Positions 30,162 through 38,925 of a stretch of DNA of 64,000 bases are shown in pieces; the first letter of the stretch is position 1, and every line of letters begins with the position of its first letter. This DNA is from Picochlorum sp. 'celeri' (Eukaryota; Chlorophyta; Trebouxiophyceae), in assembly GCA_010909725.1 (NCBI GenBank), contig JAACMV010000019.1, positions 930,001 through 994,000 on the forward strand, in the 5' to 3' direction. The notes beneath the pieces were generated by a model, which did not search any database, was not told the origin of the DNA, and worked only from the letters and a program-made list of their open reading frames with translations. The position numbers and the translations under genes are program-made.

Positions 30162-31859
30162 TTATGGTTTCTTTCTCTTGGATGACTTTTTTGAAGAGGA
30201 GGTATTGTCTGCATCATATAGAATGAAATGTCTCGAGCCTGATGGGCAGGGTCGACCCAAGCGTGGAGCGCTAGTACTCGGTCCTCCCTCTTCAGGTATA
30301 TATACTGCGTCGTCTTCATGCGATGATTCATCTTTCTTCTTCCACACATACAACGATCTAGAGCTTCCAGTCACAATGATATCCCGGGTTGGATGATACT
30401 TGTTCACTGGACTGATTGTTGTCAGGTTGGGATCCACCATTTCTGTGAGAAGGCGACCAGTGGACAGATCAAACACATCTATTGGGTGCAATTTAGTCCC
30501 ATTATAGTCCTCTGATATATACCGTCCTATCACCATGAGACGTTCTGTTGGGTCATGTGGACACAGTTCTGCTTTGAATGGTGTCAAGTGCCGATTAAAT
30601 GTGTGAGAGTGGACAATCTCTCGTGATGGTGCGCCATTATCCGAGAGAGCAGCGAGAGACCATTGATCCCATACACGTATTCGATTATCTTGGCAGGTTG
30701 TGACGATTTTATTTCCTGTAAGCGGACTGAAATATGCAGCGTTGATGACCCGAGGATGCTCAAAACTAACAAGCTCATGCTGCAATGTATTCTCACCGAA
30801 TTTCCTCACGTCATGCACTCTCGCATAATAGTCATTTCCTGCTGTTAGAAGAAGGTAATCATCTGTTGGATGAACAGACACACACTGGAGTTTTTTTTTC
30901 TGGTGAGCGTGAAGTTCATGTGCAGGCTCATGCATTCTTTGATCGAGGACATAGAGACGGCCCTTGTTCGACCCTGCGTATACGATTCCAGATGATGTAC
31001 TACAGTCTAATCCAATCATGGTTATCCAACGACCAGCCTTGTCTTCCTCCTCGACATTATGCCACCCATTCGGATTTGCAGACACTAGGGTGGACAGCAC
31101 TGTTCCTACCTCAGCATCAAAGATTTTCACCGTGCCTTCATAGGACGATGTCGCAAATCTATCAGACCCTGTATATACTATATTATTTGTCAGCCATTTA
31201 TTTATCTCCGTATATACTGTGCGTTCGAAGCATTTGTCAATATCCCACAGTGCAACTTGCCCATGCTTGTCTCCAGAGAGCACAATGCTCGGTTTTTCCG
31301 GATGAAACGTCACACATGTTGTCCGTCGTGCATGAATCTTGACTACAGCCGCATCTATTGTGTATGGACCTGCGTGAGGGGGCACTGTCTTCCGCAAATG
31401 CCGTCGCCCACTCTCTCTATCATACAAGGCCTTGAGCACCCCTCCTCGCCCATCAAAAGAAGCATCCTCACTCTTCGTGCAGTACAATTGAGGCGCTAGC
31501 TTGAAAGGACATGCGCCAGTAGAATGACCCGTGTTTGAACAGATATAGCAGGGCTTGTTGATACAATCGACGTATTTGGAACCAACAAACCCTGAAAAAT
31601 GCCCCTTTTGTTTGCAAACATGACACACGTCTTCTTCCTCCTTATCTTTTCTATATCTCGACAATCGATCTGCAAGTGACTCTGATATTAATCTCTGTCT
31701 TTCTCTGGCCACTCGATGGCGTTGTTCGAGCTCGAGTGCTTCTTCGTCACTGTCGTCGTCCCTCTCTTGCTGTAAGGCACCACCATGCTCAGCTCCCTGA
31801 TTGCTGCCAGTATTGTTCGGATCCCGAGTGTCGTTCAAAACCCACCTCTCAAAATTCAT
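30162..31859 (-). CDS. DDB2: DDB2, damaged-DNA-binding WD40 protein with zinc knuckles
   Basis: 565 residues. DDB2 recognises UV photoproducts and brings the CUL4-DDB1 ligase to them in global-genome nucleotide excision repair. An acidic, coiled N-terminus is followed by two Cys/His knuckles (CHVCKQKGHF near residue 79 and CYICSNTGHSTGACP near 104), as in plant DDB2 and absent from animals. A seven-bladed WD40 propeller covers the rest, with FHPEKPSIVLSGDKHGQVALWD, RIRVWDQW and the family-specific LMVIGRYISEDYNG. The C-terminus is Ser/Lys-rich and likely a nuclear localisation signal. The frame extends upstream only to a TTG, so ATG 31859 is used. It is divergent from the Lon gene. Confidence 0.92.
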   Translation of the reverse strand: MNFERWVLNDTRDPNNTGSNQGAEHGGALQQERDDDSDEEALELEQRHRVARERQRLISESLADRLSRYRKDKEEEDVCHVCKQKGHFSGFVGSKYVDCINKPCYICSNTGHSTGACPFKLAPQLYCTKSEDASFDGRGGVLKALYDRESGRRHLRKTVPPHAGPYTIDAAVVKIHARRTTCVTFHPEKPSIVLSGDKHGQVALWDIDKCFERTVYTEINKWLTNNIVYTGSDRFATSSYEGTVKIFDAEVGTVLSTLVSANPNGWHNVEEEDKAGRWITMIGLDCSTSSGIVYAGSNKGRLYVLDQRMHEPAHELHAHQKKKLQCVSVHPTDDYLLLTAGNDYYARVHDVRKFGENTLQHELVSFEHPRVINAAYFSPLTGNKIVTTCQDNRIRVWDQWSLAALSDNGAPSREIVHSHTFNRHLTPFKAELCPHDPTERLMVIGRYISEDYNGTKLHPIDVFDLSTGRLLTEMVDPNLTTISPVNKYHPTRDIIVTGSSRSLYVWKKKDESSHEDDAVYIPEEGGPSTSAPRLGRPCPSGSRHFILYDADNTSSSKKSSKRKKP

Positions 31860-32059
31860 TGTATTCGATTTCAATACCCTGCCGATTGGATTCGATCAAC
31901 CAAATCTCGACCATGTGTGGTCCACAAATCCTTTTTTAGACTGATTTCAGAAGACCGTCTTCACTAGGGCAATGTGCTTTACAATATTCATCCAATTTCA
32001 CATTGCACTACATAGTGGTCAATTACAAGGGTAACTAGAAGGATATGTGAGACTGAAGC

Positions 32060-34411
32060 ATGTCTTCGGAAGAGTTTCCAGTTTTGAACTTGCCGAGTTC
32101 CGTGCAATGCGCTTTACCGGGCTCTATTGTCAAGGTAGCTGTGTCTCATGGTGCAGAAACAGCCATAATTAATATTTTATCGGATAAATTTACATCTTCG
32201 GATGTATTACGGCGTCAAAAATCGACGAAACCTGATGTCGTATTGTGTTGGACAGAGAGACCTGAGGACGAGGTTCCAACCATGTGTCTGGCGGCAAAGA
32301 TTATCGAAGTACGGTGTCAAGATGATGGAGACCGTAGCCTGATCTTTAGGGGTATGCATCGAGTGACTGTACATGACACACGAGTGGATCGGAATGGTGT
32401 TCGGGTTGCCATGTGTGCTCCTTGTGTTGAACAGACTGCTGCTGTTGATACTGGTCTGATTTCTGATATACTCCAGAAGATGGAAGTTGTTCTCAAGTAT
32501 ATGCCACTTGGTAAACAAGATGCGTCAAAGGTTTTCGATATGCTGCGGAGCTCATCGCCAAGTGTGTTGTCTGATGTTTTGGGAAGTATGCTCACAACCA
32601 AAAAGTCTACTCGTAGAAAGCTTTTTGAGACATTGGACGTACAAAAGAGGCTGGAAATTGTGCAGCAACTTTTAGCAAAAAGTGTTGCGTCGTTGCATGT
32701 GGCAATGAATGGATCCTCCAGGGAGGATGGGTTTGATGCAGCAGTGCTTGCCAAGATCAGAGAACGTGGTGCATCTCAGGATGTGATTGAAGCCGTTGAG
32801 AAAGAGTTGGCCAAGTTGAAAAAGATGTCAGAGCAGCATCCTGGTCATTCGTCTCTAGTGAACTATATAGAAACATTGTGTGATCTTCCATGGAATGTTG
32901 TTCATAGTAGGGAAGACGACTCTCCACTGCTGGACAGAGTTGAGGAGGTGCTGAATAGAAATCATCATGGGATGGTGGACGTGAAGAAGCGTATCATTGA
33001 ATTTGTAGCAGTTCAGATGCTTCAAGATCATACAAAGTCGACAAGTGCTGCACCGGTGCTCTGCTTGATAGGACCACCAGGGACTGGGAAAACATCCATT
33101 GCCCGTTCCATTGCAGAAGCCTTGGGAAAGCCATTTCAAAGAATAAGCCTTGGGGGTGTTAGAGACGAAGCAGAGATCCGTGGTCATCGTAGGACGTATA
33201 TAGGGTCAATGCCGGGGAGAGTGATTCAGGCGATGAAAAGAGCCAAAGTGTCTGATTGCATTCTCCTGCTTGATGAGGTGGACAAGACTGGCAGAGACAG
33301 TCGAGGTGATCCAGCCAGTGCGTTGTTGGAACTGCTGGATCCGGAGCAGAACAATGGTTTTATGGATCATTATATTGCTCTACCGTTTGATATGTCCAAG
33401 GTTATATTCGTTGCGACGGCGAACAATTTTGAAAATATTCCTCCGCCGCTGATGGACAGGCTGGAATGCATTCATTTGCCAGGGTATACAATGCAGGAGA
33501 AGGTGGTCATCGCAAAAAATCACCTTCTCCCGTCTCTCATCAAGAAGAATGCGATGCAAGCATTTCCATTAACGCTTTCAGATGACATATTACTGTTTTT
33601 GATTTCAGGATACACAAAGGAAGCAGGTGTGAGGGGTTTGACAAAGCGTTTAGACTCATTATGCCGGCATTATGCAGTCAAAATTGTGAAAGAAGGTCGC
33701 ACTGAATCCAACGAGATTTTAATATCAGATACATCGACAATTGAAGATATTTTGGGACCTCCAATATTCGAAAAGCACGACAGAGACCATCGTGTGCAGC
33801 ATCCTGGTTGTGCAGCTGGACTTGTCTGGGAGGTCACTGGAGGCAGTGTACAGTATATCGAGTGTCTCAAAATAAGTAGCCAGGATGACGCTCCACATCC
33901 TCGTTTGACACTCACAGGCAGGATGGGGGAGGTTCTAAATGAGTCGGCGCACATAGCCCTCAATTGGATCCTAGGCCATGCTGATGAGATTGACATCTTG
34001 GATAAGCAAGAAATTCAAGCAGCATCAATCCATATCCACCTCCCCTCCGGAGCGGTTCGTAAGGATGGCCCCTCTGCAGGTGTAACAATTTTAGTGGCTT
34101 TGATATCATTATTCAGTGGTGTCAAGGTGCGAAGTGACACTGCTTTGACAGGAGAAATCTCTCTTCGTGGTCATGTTCTCCCAGTTGGTGGGATCAAAGA
34201 GAAGGTCATTGCCGCGCACACTGCAGGAATGGCTCGAGTGATATTGCCCTCTAAAAACTACAATGAGGCGATGAAATGCATCAACGATGAACATATTCAA
34301 AACCTGGCCATCATCCCTGTTAGCCATGTAGAGCAGGCTTTGGAAAATGCCTTCTCGCCACCCATTTCAATTGATAGCGATAATACAGCATATATGTCTT
34401 CGAAACTGTAA
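32060..34411 (+). CDS. LON2: Peroxisomal Lon protease (LONP2 type)
   Basis: 783 residues, one exon. The last three residues are SKL, the canonical peroxisomal PTS1, and no N-terminal presequence is present. The Lon substrate-binding N domain comes first. The AAA+ module has Walker A GPPGTGKT (near residue 338) and Walker B LLLDEVDKTG. The protease domain has the catalytic Ser in KDGPSAG (residue 672) and Lys in GGIKEKV (residue 713). Peroxisomal Lon degrades misfolded and oxidised matrix proteins and supports matrix import in plants. The stop codon forms part of a TGTAA pentamer (34407-34411). Confidence 0.96.
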   Translation: MSSEEFPVLNLPSSVQCALPGSIVKVAVSHGAETAIINILSDKFTSSDVLRRQKSTKPDVVLCWTERPEDEVPTMCLAAKIIEVRCQDDGDRSLIFRGMHRVTVHDTRVDRNGVRVAMCAPCVEQTAAVDTGLISDILQKMEVVLKYMPLGKQDASKVFDMLRSSSPSVLSDVLGSMLTTKKSTRRKLFETLDVQKRLEIVQQLLAKSVASLHVAMNGSSREDGFDAAVLAKIRERGASQDVIEAVEKELAKLKKMSEQHPGHSSLVNYIETLCDLPWNVVHSREDDSPLLDRVEEVLNRNHHGMVDVKKRIIEFVAVQMLQDHTKSTSAAPVLCLIGPPGTGKTSIARSIAEALGKPFQRISLGGVRDEAEIRGHRRTYIGSMPGRVIQAMKRAKVSDCILLLDEVDKTGRDSRGDPASALLELLDPEQNNGFMDHYIALPFDMSKVIFVATANNFENIPPPLMDRLECIHLPGYTMQEKVVIAKNHLLPSLIKKNAMQAFPLTLSDDILLFLISGYTKEAGVRGLTKRLDSLCRHYAVKIVKEGRTESNEILISDTSTIEDILGPPIFEKHDRDHRVQHPGCAAGLVWEVTGGSVQYIECLKISSQDDAPHPRLTLTGRMGEVLNESAHIALNWILGHADEIDILDKQEIQAASIHIHLPSGAVRKDGPSAGVTILVALISLFSGVKVRSDTALTGEISLRGHVLPVGGIKEKVIAAHTAGMARVILPSKNYNEAMKCINDEHIQNLAIIPVSHVEQALENAFSPPISIDSDNTAYMSSKL

Positions 34412-34488
34412 ACTACCGATTACAAACAACACTCTATTGAATTATTAAGTGAAATGTATACAAACGTCTAACAGCCAGAGAAAGCCGA

Positions 34489-34964
34489 TTACTTTCTCAC
34501 AGGTCTTCCACCTGGCACAAGGTTCTTTCTTCCCTTCTTGCGCCTAGCTTTCAAAACCTTGCGCCCTCCAACAGATGCCATTCTAGTTCTAAATCCAGAC
34601 ACGCGAGCTCTCTTGCGCCTGGTTCCAAATGTTGTGCTTCCGAGTCCCTTCTTCCTGTTTGCCTCCACAACCAAAGGACCGCGATTTCCTCGGGCCAGCT
34701 TCCTTAATGGAGAGATCACCATTCCTACAAAATAATGAATACTTTTAGTCCAATCTATCTATGGAAGAATCGATTCTGCTGACCAAACGTACCAGCAAGG
34801 GAAGCGCACAGCCCCTTCAGGGCGGCACCAGTGCTCAGGAATTCAGACTGCAACTTGGCTGGTCTGGACACACGCATTGGTGCTTTAATAGTATTTGTCC
34901 TTGGAATAGTGACGCGTGTAGCCCTCATGGAGCCACAACGCACTGTCTGCACACGCATCGACAT
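34489..34964 (-). CDS. RPL34: Plastid ribosomal protein bL34, nuclear-encoded precursor
   Basis: Two exons, 34964-34793 and 34724-34489, with a 68-nt intron (GTACGTTT..TTTGTAG). Joined length divides by three (135 residues). Exon 1 encodes a basic, acid-free transit peptide ([18 protein letters not shown] and on). The mature part from about residue 79 matches cyanobacterial and plastid bL34: [19 protein letters not shown], then [15 protein letters not shown]. bL34 lines the base of the 50S subunit near the exit tunnel. A nuclear copy fits the green lineage, because red-lineage plastids usually keep rpl34. The gene is head-to-head with the RAF2-like gene, with a TATA sequence about 67 bp upstream of the ATG. 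Confidence 0.92.
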
Positions 34965-35262
34965 GTCTATACTATCTTCTCAATTGCGCACAATCTCACA
35001 CGATCAGATGCTACACAATCCTGTGAGTAATTTATATAAAATTGTTACACCTCAGGGGCCACAATGTGCGTCCCATATGGGAGTTTTCAATTGTGGCTCT
35101 CCGAAGGCTGCGCAGTCGAATCCAAAGTAATTCGACAGTCTTGTGGGTGGTCATTCCGAACAGGTCGAAAACATCCACCCTGTCCACATCCAGATAGTAC
35201 ATTTTGCAGTTACAATCGAATTATCTCAATATCGTTGGAAATCATTCGATCAAAAGGGAAAT
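34965..35262. promoter_or_regulatory. Bidirectional promoter of plastid genes bL34 (-) and RAF2-like (+)
   Basis: 298 bp. TTTATATAAA at 35031-35040 reads as a TATA box for the minus-strand gene at a suitable distance. In the middle, a perfect palindrome TCCCATATGGGA (35071-35082) is nested almost symmetrically inside an inverted repeat GCCACAAT (35058-35065) / ATTGTGGC (35090-35097). No coding content is evident. Confidence 0.6.
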
Positions 35263-36094
35263 ATGCGCTCCTGTGTGTCGGTTGCAAGTACGTTTTTGTT
35301 CTCCTTACCTTGTGTGCGGCATCATAGCAAGTATGCATTTCATGCTAATTTTATTTTTGTTATTTTTGGATTATAGGAGCATTAAAGGCCGCAAATTGGT
35401 CCGGTAACGTGGTATCGGTACGTGTGTTGGTGGTAGACTTGCTCCTTCCAGGTCACGTTGGCTCCTCTCATTGTCCTTCTTTTGCTCGTAGAAATCGTCA
35501 TCTTGCCGCTTGAGAATCCGCAGTGATCGTGGATCTCTTCAGATAGTTGCTGGATTGGATCCAGGGGCTGAGAGAGCTTTGGTTGGAGAAGATTTTGGTG
35601 CTCGTGACCCATATGCAGGGGAACTGGAGAGTGGCTTTGGTGAGAAACCTCTCGGGAATTACGATACTGAGCATGTCATCAAGCCTCCTGATGCGATTCG
35701 TGAGTTTACGGGATTGACAAGCAAAAAATGCTTGCCATCTCAGAGTGATGCAGTCCAGCTCTTGGAGGAAAGAGATATCAACATCCTGCGTGCCCAGTGT
35801 GCCGGATGGAGAGTCTCAAAGAGCGAGTCCGGAAAGGATTGCATAGAATGCGACTGGAAAGTTAAAGATGCACCAAGCGGAGAGGAACTGATGAAAAGAA
35901 TCATGGCAGTAGCTGATGCAGAGAACCACCATCCAAAGCTCGAGTTTGATGATGTGCTCCTCACCGTCAGAGCAGAGCTGTTCACACATGTGAAGGGAGG
36001 ATTGACAATCAATGATTTCATTCTTGCTGCCAAGGTCAATGATATTGAGATTGGAGATCTTACACCAAAGAGGAAGCAGAAATTCTGGGCATAG
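35263..36094 (+). CDS. RAF2-like plastid pterin-4a-carbinolamine dehydratase-fold protein
   Basis: 222 residues from three exons: 35263-35287, 35377-35417 and 35492-36094. Introns of 89 and 74 nt have GTACGT donors and TATAG/CGTAG acceptors; phases fit and the sum divides by three. Exons 1-2 (MRSCVSVARALKAANWSGNV) and the start of exon 3 make a basic, Ser-rich transit peptide. The C-terminal ~100 residues are a PCD/DCoH domain: GWRVSKSESGKDCIECDWK, then AENHHPKLEF and HVKGGLTINDFILAAKV. The order and the ending KRKQKFW match the plant PCD-like proteins RAF2/SDIRIP1, required for Rubisco assembly in maize. Dehydratase activity is doubtful for that group; a Rubisco-assembly role is inferred from family. 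Confidence 0.85.
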
Positions 36095-36161
36095 ACAGTA
36101 CACCACTCTTCCTTCTTATGTTATTATTATTCCGGGCATACATTTGCTTTAACGATAAAGA

Positions 36162-37154
36162 TTATTCATCCTTTCCAATCCATGAAAATCGTTGTGGCTG
36201 ACGATACTCGCGATGCCTCTGCAAGATGTGTTGCTGAACAAGTTTGTTGACGAGCCCTCTATCAAAGCCATTCGACTTCAAATCCTTTAACGTCGGCATG
36301 TCCTCCTCCCATATTGTCTCAAACAGCACTTGAAGCAGTGATATTTTCTCCTGAGCGTCGCAGTCTTCGGGTGTACCAGGAGTCGAGGAGGCATGGCCAA
36401 ATGGCACGTGTGTCCCTTGTCCTCTCAGATACGCAGCATCCTCAGGGCTCACCACCCGAAATGGCGACGCGCTCTCCATCACATGATTTACTTGCCTCTC
36501 TATAGTCATTGGAGATACCGTCTGAGTTCCTACATCCTTATGGGGAGCTTTCCGTTCCTGAGGTCTCTGCCACCAGAGGTCTGAACCTGGAGCATTTGGC
36601 CTCACATTCTCCTGCGTGCCAAATCCGCCTCTCCCGTACCGTGTCTTTCTCTGACACAACACATCATTATTCCCATACAAATGCTGTTGTTGGCTCAATT
36701 GACTGTTCGCATCACCATCTCGATACATGATATCATCACAGAGGATGGCATCATACGTCTCACTTGGGAAAAGTCCACACGACGGCATCGAGTCTCCACC
36801 ATCTGATAAAGTTTTCATATCTTGCTGATACGATAATATCAGATTCTCCACCATCTCTTCAAACTGTTCAGTCTCAAACACTTCAGAGATGCTTGACCTC
36901 CTCTTCCTCCTGTGGTTACTTCTACTGGGAACATCCAGTGAAAAATCACTGCATTCATCGATGTAATCTTCCTCCTGCTTCGACTTGATCACAAAATCAT
37001 CTACCACAGCATCAGTATCCGTATGTTGCACGCTTGCATTCGTATCTACTCCAACACAGTCCCCAATCTGAGCCATGCCTGCCTCCCCCCTTTCCCGCTC
37101 GTGTCTCTCCGACAACCGCTTGGAAGTACGTCGACCATTTCTTGTCCAAGACAT
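36162..37154 (-). CDS. Hypothetical protein, acidic and Ser/Gln-rich
   Basis: 330 residues, single exon, start ATG 37154. I do not recognise it. The N-terminus is highly basic (Arg/Glu/Lys), followed by an acidic patch and a basic RRKRRSS block that could be a nuclear localisation signal. The centre is low-complexity. The C-terminal ~75 residues are more ordered, with ISLLQVLFETIWEEDMP followed by TLKDLKSNGFDRGLVNKL, and could form a small helical domain. Codon use is like its neighbours. Its stop is 67 bp from the convergent RAF2-like stop. Confidence 0.6.
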   Translation of the reverse strand: MSWTRNGRRTSKRLSERHERERGEAGMAQIGDCVGVDTNASVQHTDTDAVVDDFVIKSKQEEDYIDECSDFSLDVPSRSNHRRKRRSSISEVFETEQFEEMVENLILSYQQDMKTLSDGGDSMPSCGLFPSETYDAILCDDIMYRDGDANSQLSQQQHLYGNNDVLCQRKTRYGRGGFGTQENVRPNAPGSDLWWQRPQERKAPHKDVGTQTVSPMTIERQVNHVMESASPFRVVSPEDAAYLRGQGTHVPFGHASSTPGTPEDCDAQEKISLLQVLFETIWEEDMPTLKDLKSNGFDRGLVNKLVQQHILQRHREYRQPQRFSWIGKDE

Positions 37155-37542
37155 TGTTGTGTCCTGTAGATGGAGGGATGGAGAGAACCAACCGTTGTTG
37201 GATAGATTGCAATCTCAGGGGCGCCTTGACCGACCCAACGACCAGCCAACGACGACACTGCGCGACTCTTTTTCGAACTTGTTTCTGCTTCGAATCAAAT
37301 CGCACCTCAAGGGAAACAATTTTATATGCACTAATATATATTTCCCACTATTTTCCTCACGCAATGGAGGGGAATATGTGCGACTTGGAAAAAGATCGAA
37401 TCAAACCCGAGTTTGTTGAGATCCTTGCGTTCGAACCAAACTGAATCAACGATAGCTTGCTTAAACACGGTACTATTACACTATGATTAATATAACCCTA
37501 ATAACATATGTTTTAAACCCATTCAAACGCTTGCCTATGAAA
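37155..37542. other. Intergenic region, 388 bp
   Basis: No gene recognised. It holds the promoter of the acidic hypothetical protein and, at 37476-37480, TTACA (TGTAA on the minus strand), 63 nt downstream of the membrane-protein stop. Confidence 0.45.
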
Positions 37543-38157
37543 TCATGCATTGTTTGACCCCGTTGCTGAATTATGTTTGAACACCTTCATGCTGGTCCAG
37601 TTCACAGCAATAGCCAACACCGTCACGGGTCCACAGACGATTGGTATCAGTGCTAACAGATATAATACATTGGCAGATGAAGATGCTGCGTCTCCTTGTT
37701 CGGTGTAATATCGTTCCACCACAGATGAAAACCTCAGAACCACATCATCCATCTCATGCAGACCAAGCCATCTGGAAAAGACGCGATGCTCTATGCAAAA
37801 CCTGAGTATAGGGACAAATATAGTAAATATACCGAATTCTACCACAACGCGATGGTATGCCTTGCGCGCAATGGCATCACAGGATGCCGGATGAGACCAT
37901 ATCTCTGATATGGAGGAGGGCCCACAATGGCGTACAACAAGATACCCGAGCGCAAGACCTAGCAGCCCAGCTACAATACAAAAGATTCCCAAGGACAGTA
38001 ACATGATTCTCTGCCCAGGAGTAGGCGTATTTGTGTTCTCATCACAGCAATTTTCAGAAAGCAAGTCCTCCAGGGAATGGGTTGATGCCACCCGTCTCCA
38101 AGCCCTCTTCGTACTGAGACTGATTTTGATGGCATCTTCTTTGACATTTGATGGCAT
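37543..38157 (-). CDS. Hypothetical multi-TM membrane protein
   Basis: 204 residues, single exon. Three clear hydrophobic segments lie near residues 51-73 (IMLLSLGIFCIVAGLLGLAL), 103-120 (VVVEFGIFTIFVPILRFCI) and 164-187 (VLYLLALIPIVCGPVTVLAI). The N-terminal ~45 residues are soluble and basic. I see no family signature. It could be an ER or plastid envelope protein, but nothing in the sequence decides. TGTAA on the minus strand 63 nt beyond the stop supports a real transcript end. Confidence 0.6.
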   Translation of the reverse strand: MPSNVKEDAIKISLSTKRAWRRVASTHSLEDLLSENCCDENTNTPTPGQRIMLLSLGIFCIVAGLLGLALGYLVVRHCGPSSISEIWSHPASCDAIARKAYHRVVVEFGIFTIFVPILRFCIEHRVFSRWLGLHEMDDVVLRFSSVVERYYTEQGDAASSSANVLYLLALIPIVCGPVTVLAIAVNWTSMKVFKHNSATGSNNA

Positions 38158-38552
38158 TGTGAGGAATCTCTTTGTAAAAGAAGAGAAGAGAAGGCGAACA
38201 GCGAGGGAAAGAGTCTTCAGGCACAGAGAAAGACAGAATACGCACTCCTCAGCCCATCATCTACGCATGCAAGAATACAATCACATTATTATTATGCATA
38301 ATTTTGAAAAGAATGTATACACAGGTGCCAGTAAGGCACAGCAGTCTATAGAATGGTACAAAACTCCTTGATTAGATATATAAATATTCCTGAATTACTC
38401 TGGCATAATCATCGCTCGACAGTGGCACACTGACGTATCACGTCGGTCCAGTCCCCTTCCCAGCAACTACTATTTCTTTACTACTGCCTATAGTGCACGT
38501 GTGACCACCGTCGTTGAACCGAGTGAGTGCGAGGAGCGTCTTGGTCTCTGCA
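38158..38552. promoter_or_regulatory. Shared promoter region of the membrane protein (-) and NDUFB10 (+)
   Basis: 394 bp without coding content. A TATA box TATATAAA is at 38377-38384 on the plus strand, about 170 bp before the NDUFB10 ATG. A short GACGT-ATC-ACGTC inverted repeat lies near 38430. Confidence 0.45.
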
Positions 38553-38852
38553 ATGCCATTCACCGGGGTTCATCCTATTACCAAGGACCCTCCTGGGTAT
38601 GATCCCGATCACAAATATAAAGATCCTGTGTTATATTATAAACATAAGGAAGCGGCTGTGTCTGAGGAGTATGTAAAGATTGCAGAAGCCAAACTTCTGC
38701 AGCAGGAGCTTTCCAAGTGTTACAAGGATTCTGGGGTTAATTTTGTGTCTGATTGTAAAGAGCTGGCAGAAAAGTATATGGAGCATATCAAGGGGATTGG
38801 GTTTTCACGAGCTAATATTAAGCCGGATGACAGGGCGACGTGGAAGAGTTGA
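38553..38852 (+). CDS. NDUFB10: Mitochondrial complex I subunit NDUFB10 (PDSW)
   Basis: 99 residues from ATG 38553; the frame is open further upstream only to a TTG. The pattern PPGYDPDHKYKDPVLYYKHKE, then KIAEAKLLQQELSKCYKD and CKELAEKYM, matches plant NDUFB10 proteins, with the conserved Cys pair (KCYKDSG and DCKEL) that suits a CHCH-like intermembrane-space subunit. It is an accessory subunit on the membrane arm of NADH dehydrogenase. TGTAA lies at 38908-38912, overlapping the 3' end of the convergent Sfi1-like gene. Confidence 0.9.
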   Translation: MPFTGVHPITKDPPGYDPDHKYKDPVLYYKHKEAAVSEEYVKIAEAKLLQQELSKCYKDSGVNFVSDCKELAEKYMEHIKGIGFSRANIKPDDRATWKS

Positions 38853-38899
38853 TTGCTGTTTATTTTTCTTTGTAGAATCCATAGTGTGAATTTGTTGTG

Positions 38900-38912
38900 T
38901 TACATCATGTAA
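38900..38912. terminator. Bidirectional poly(A) element between NDUFB10 and Sfi1-like genes
   Basis: TTACATCATGTAA is a palindrome holding TGTAA on both strands: 38908-38912 for NDUFB10 (+) and 38904-38900 for the Sfi1-like gene (-), 22 nt beyond its stop. One 13-bp element seems to serve both convergent genes. Confidence 0.6.
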
Positions 38913-38925
38913 ATATACATCATTA

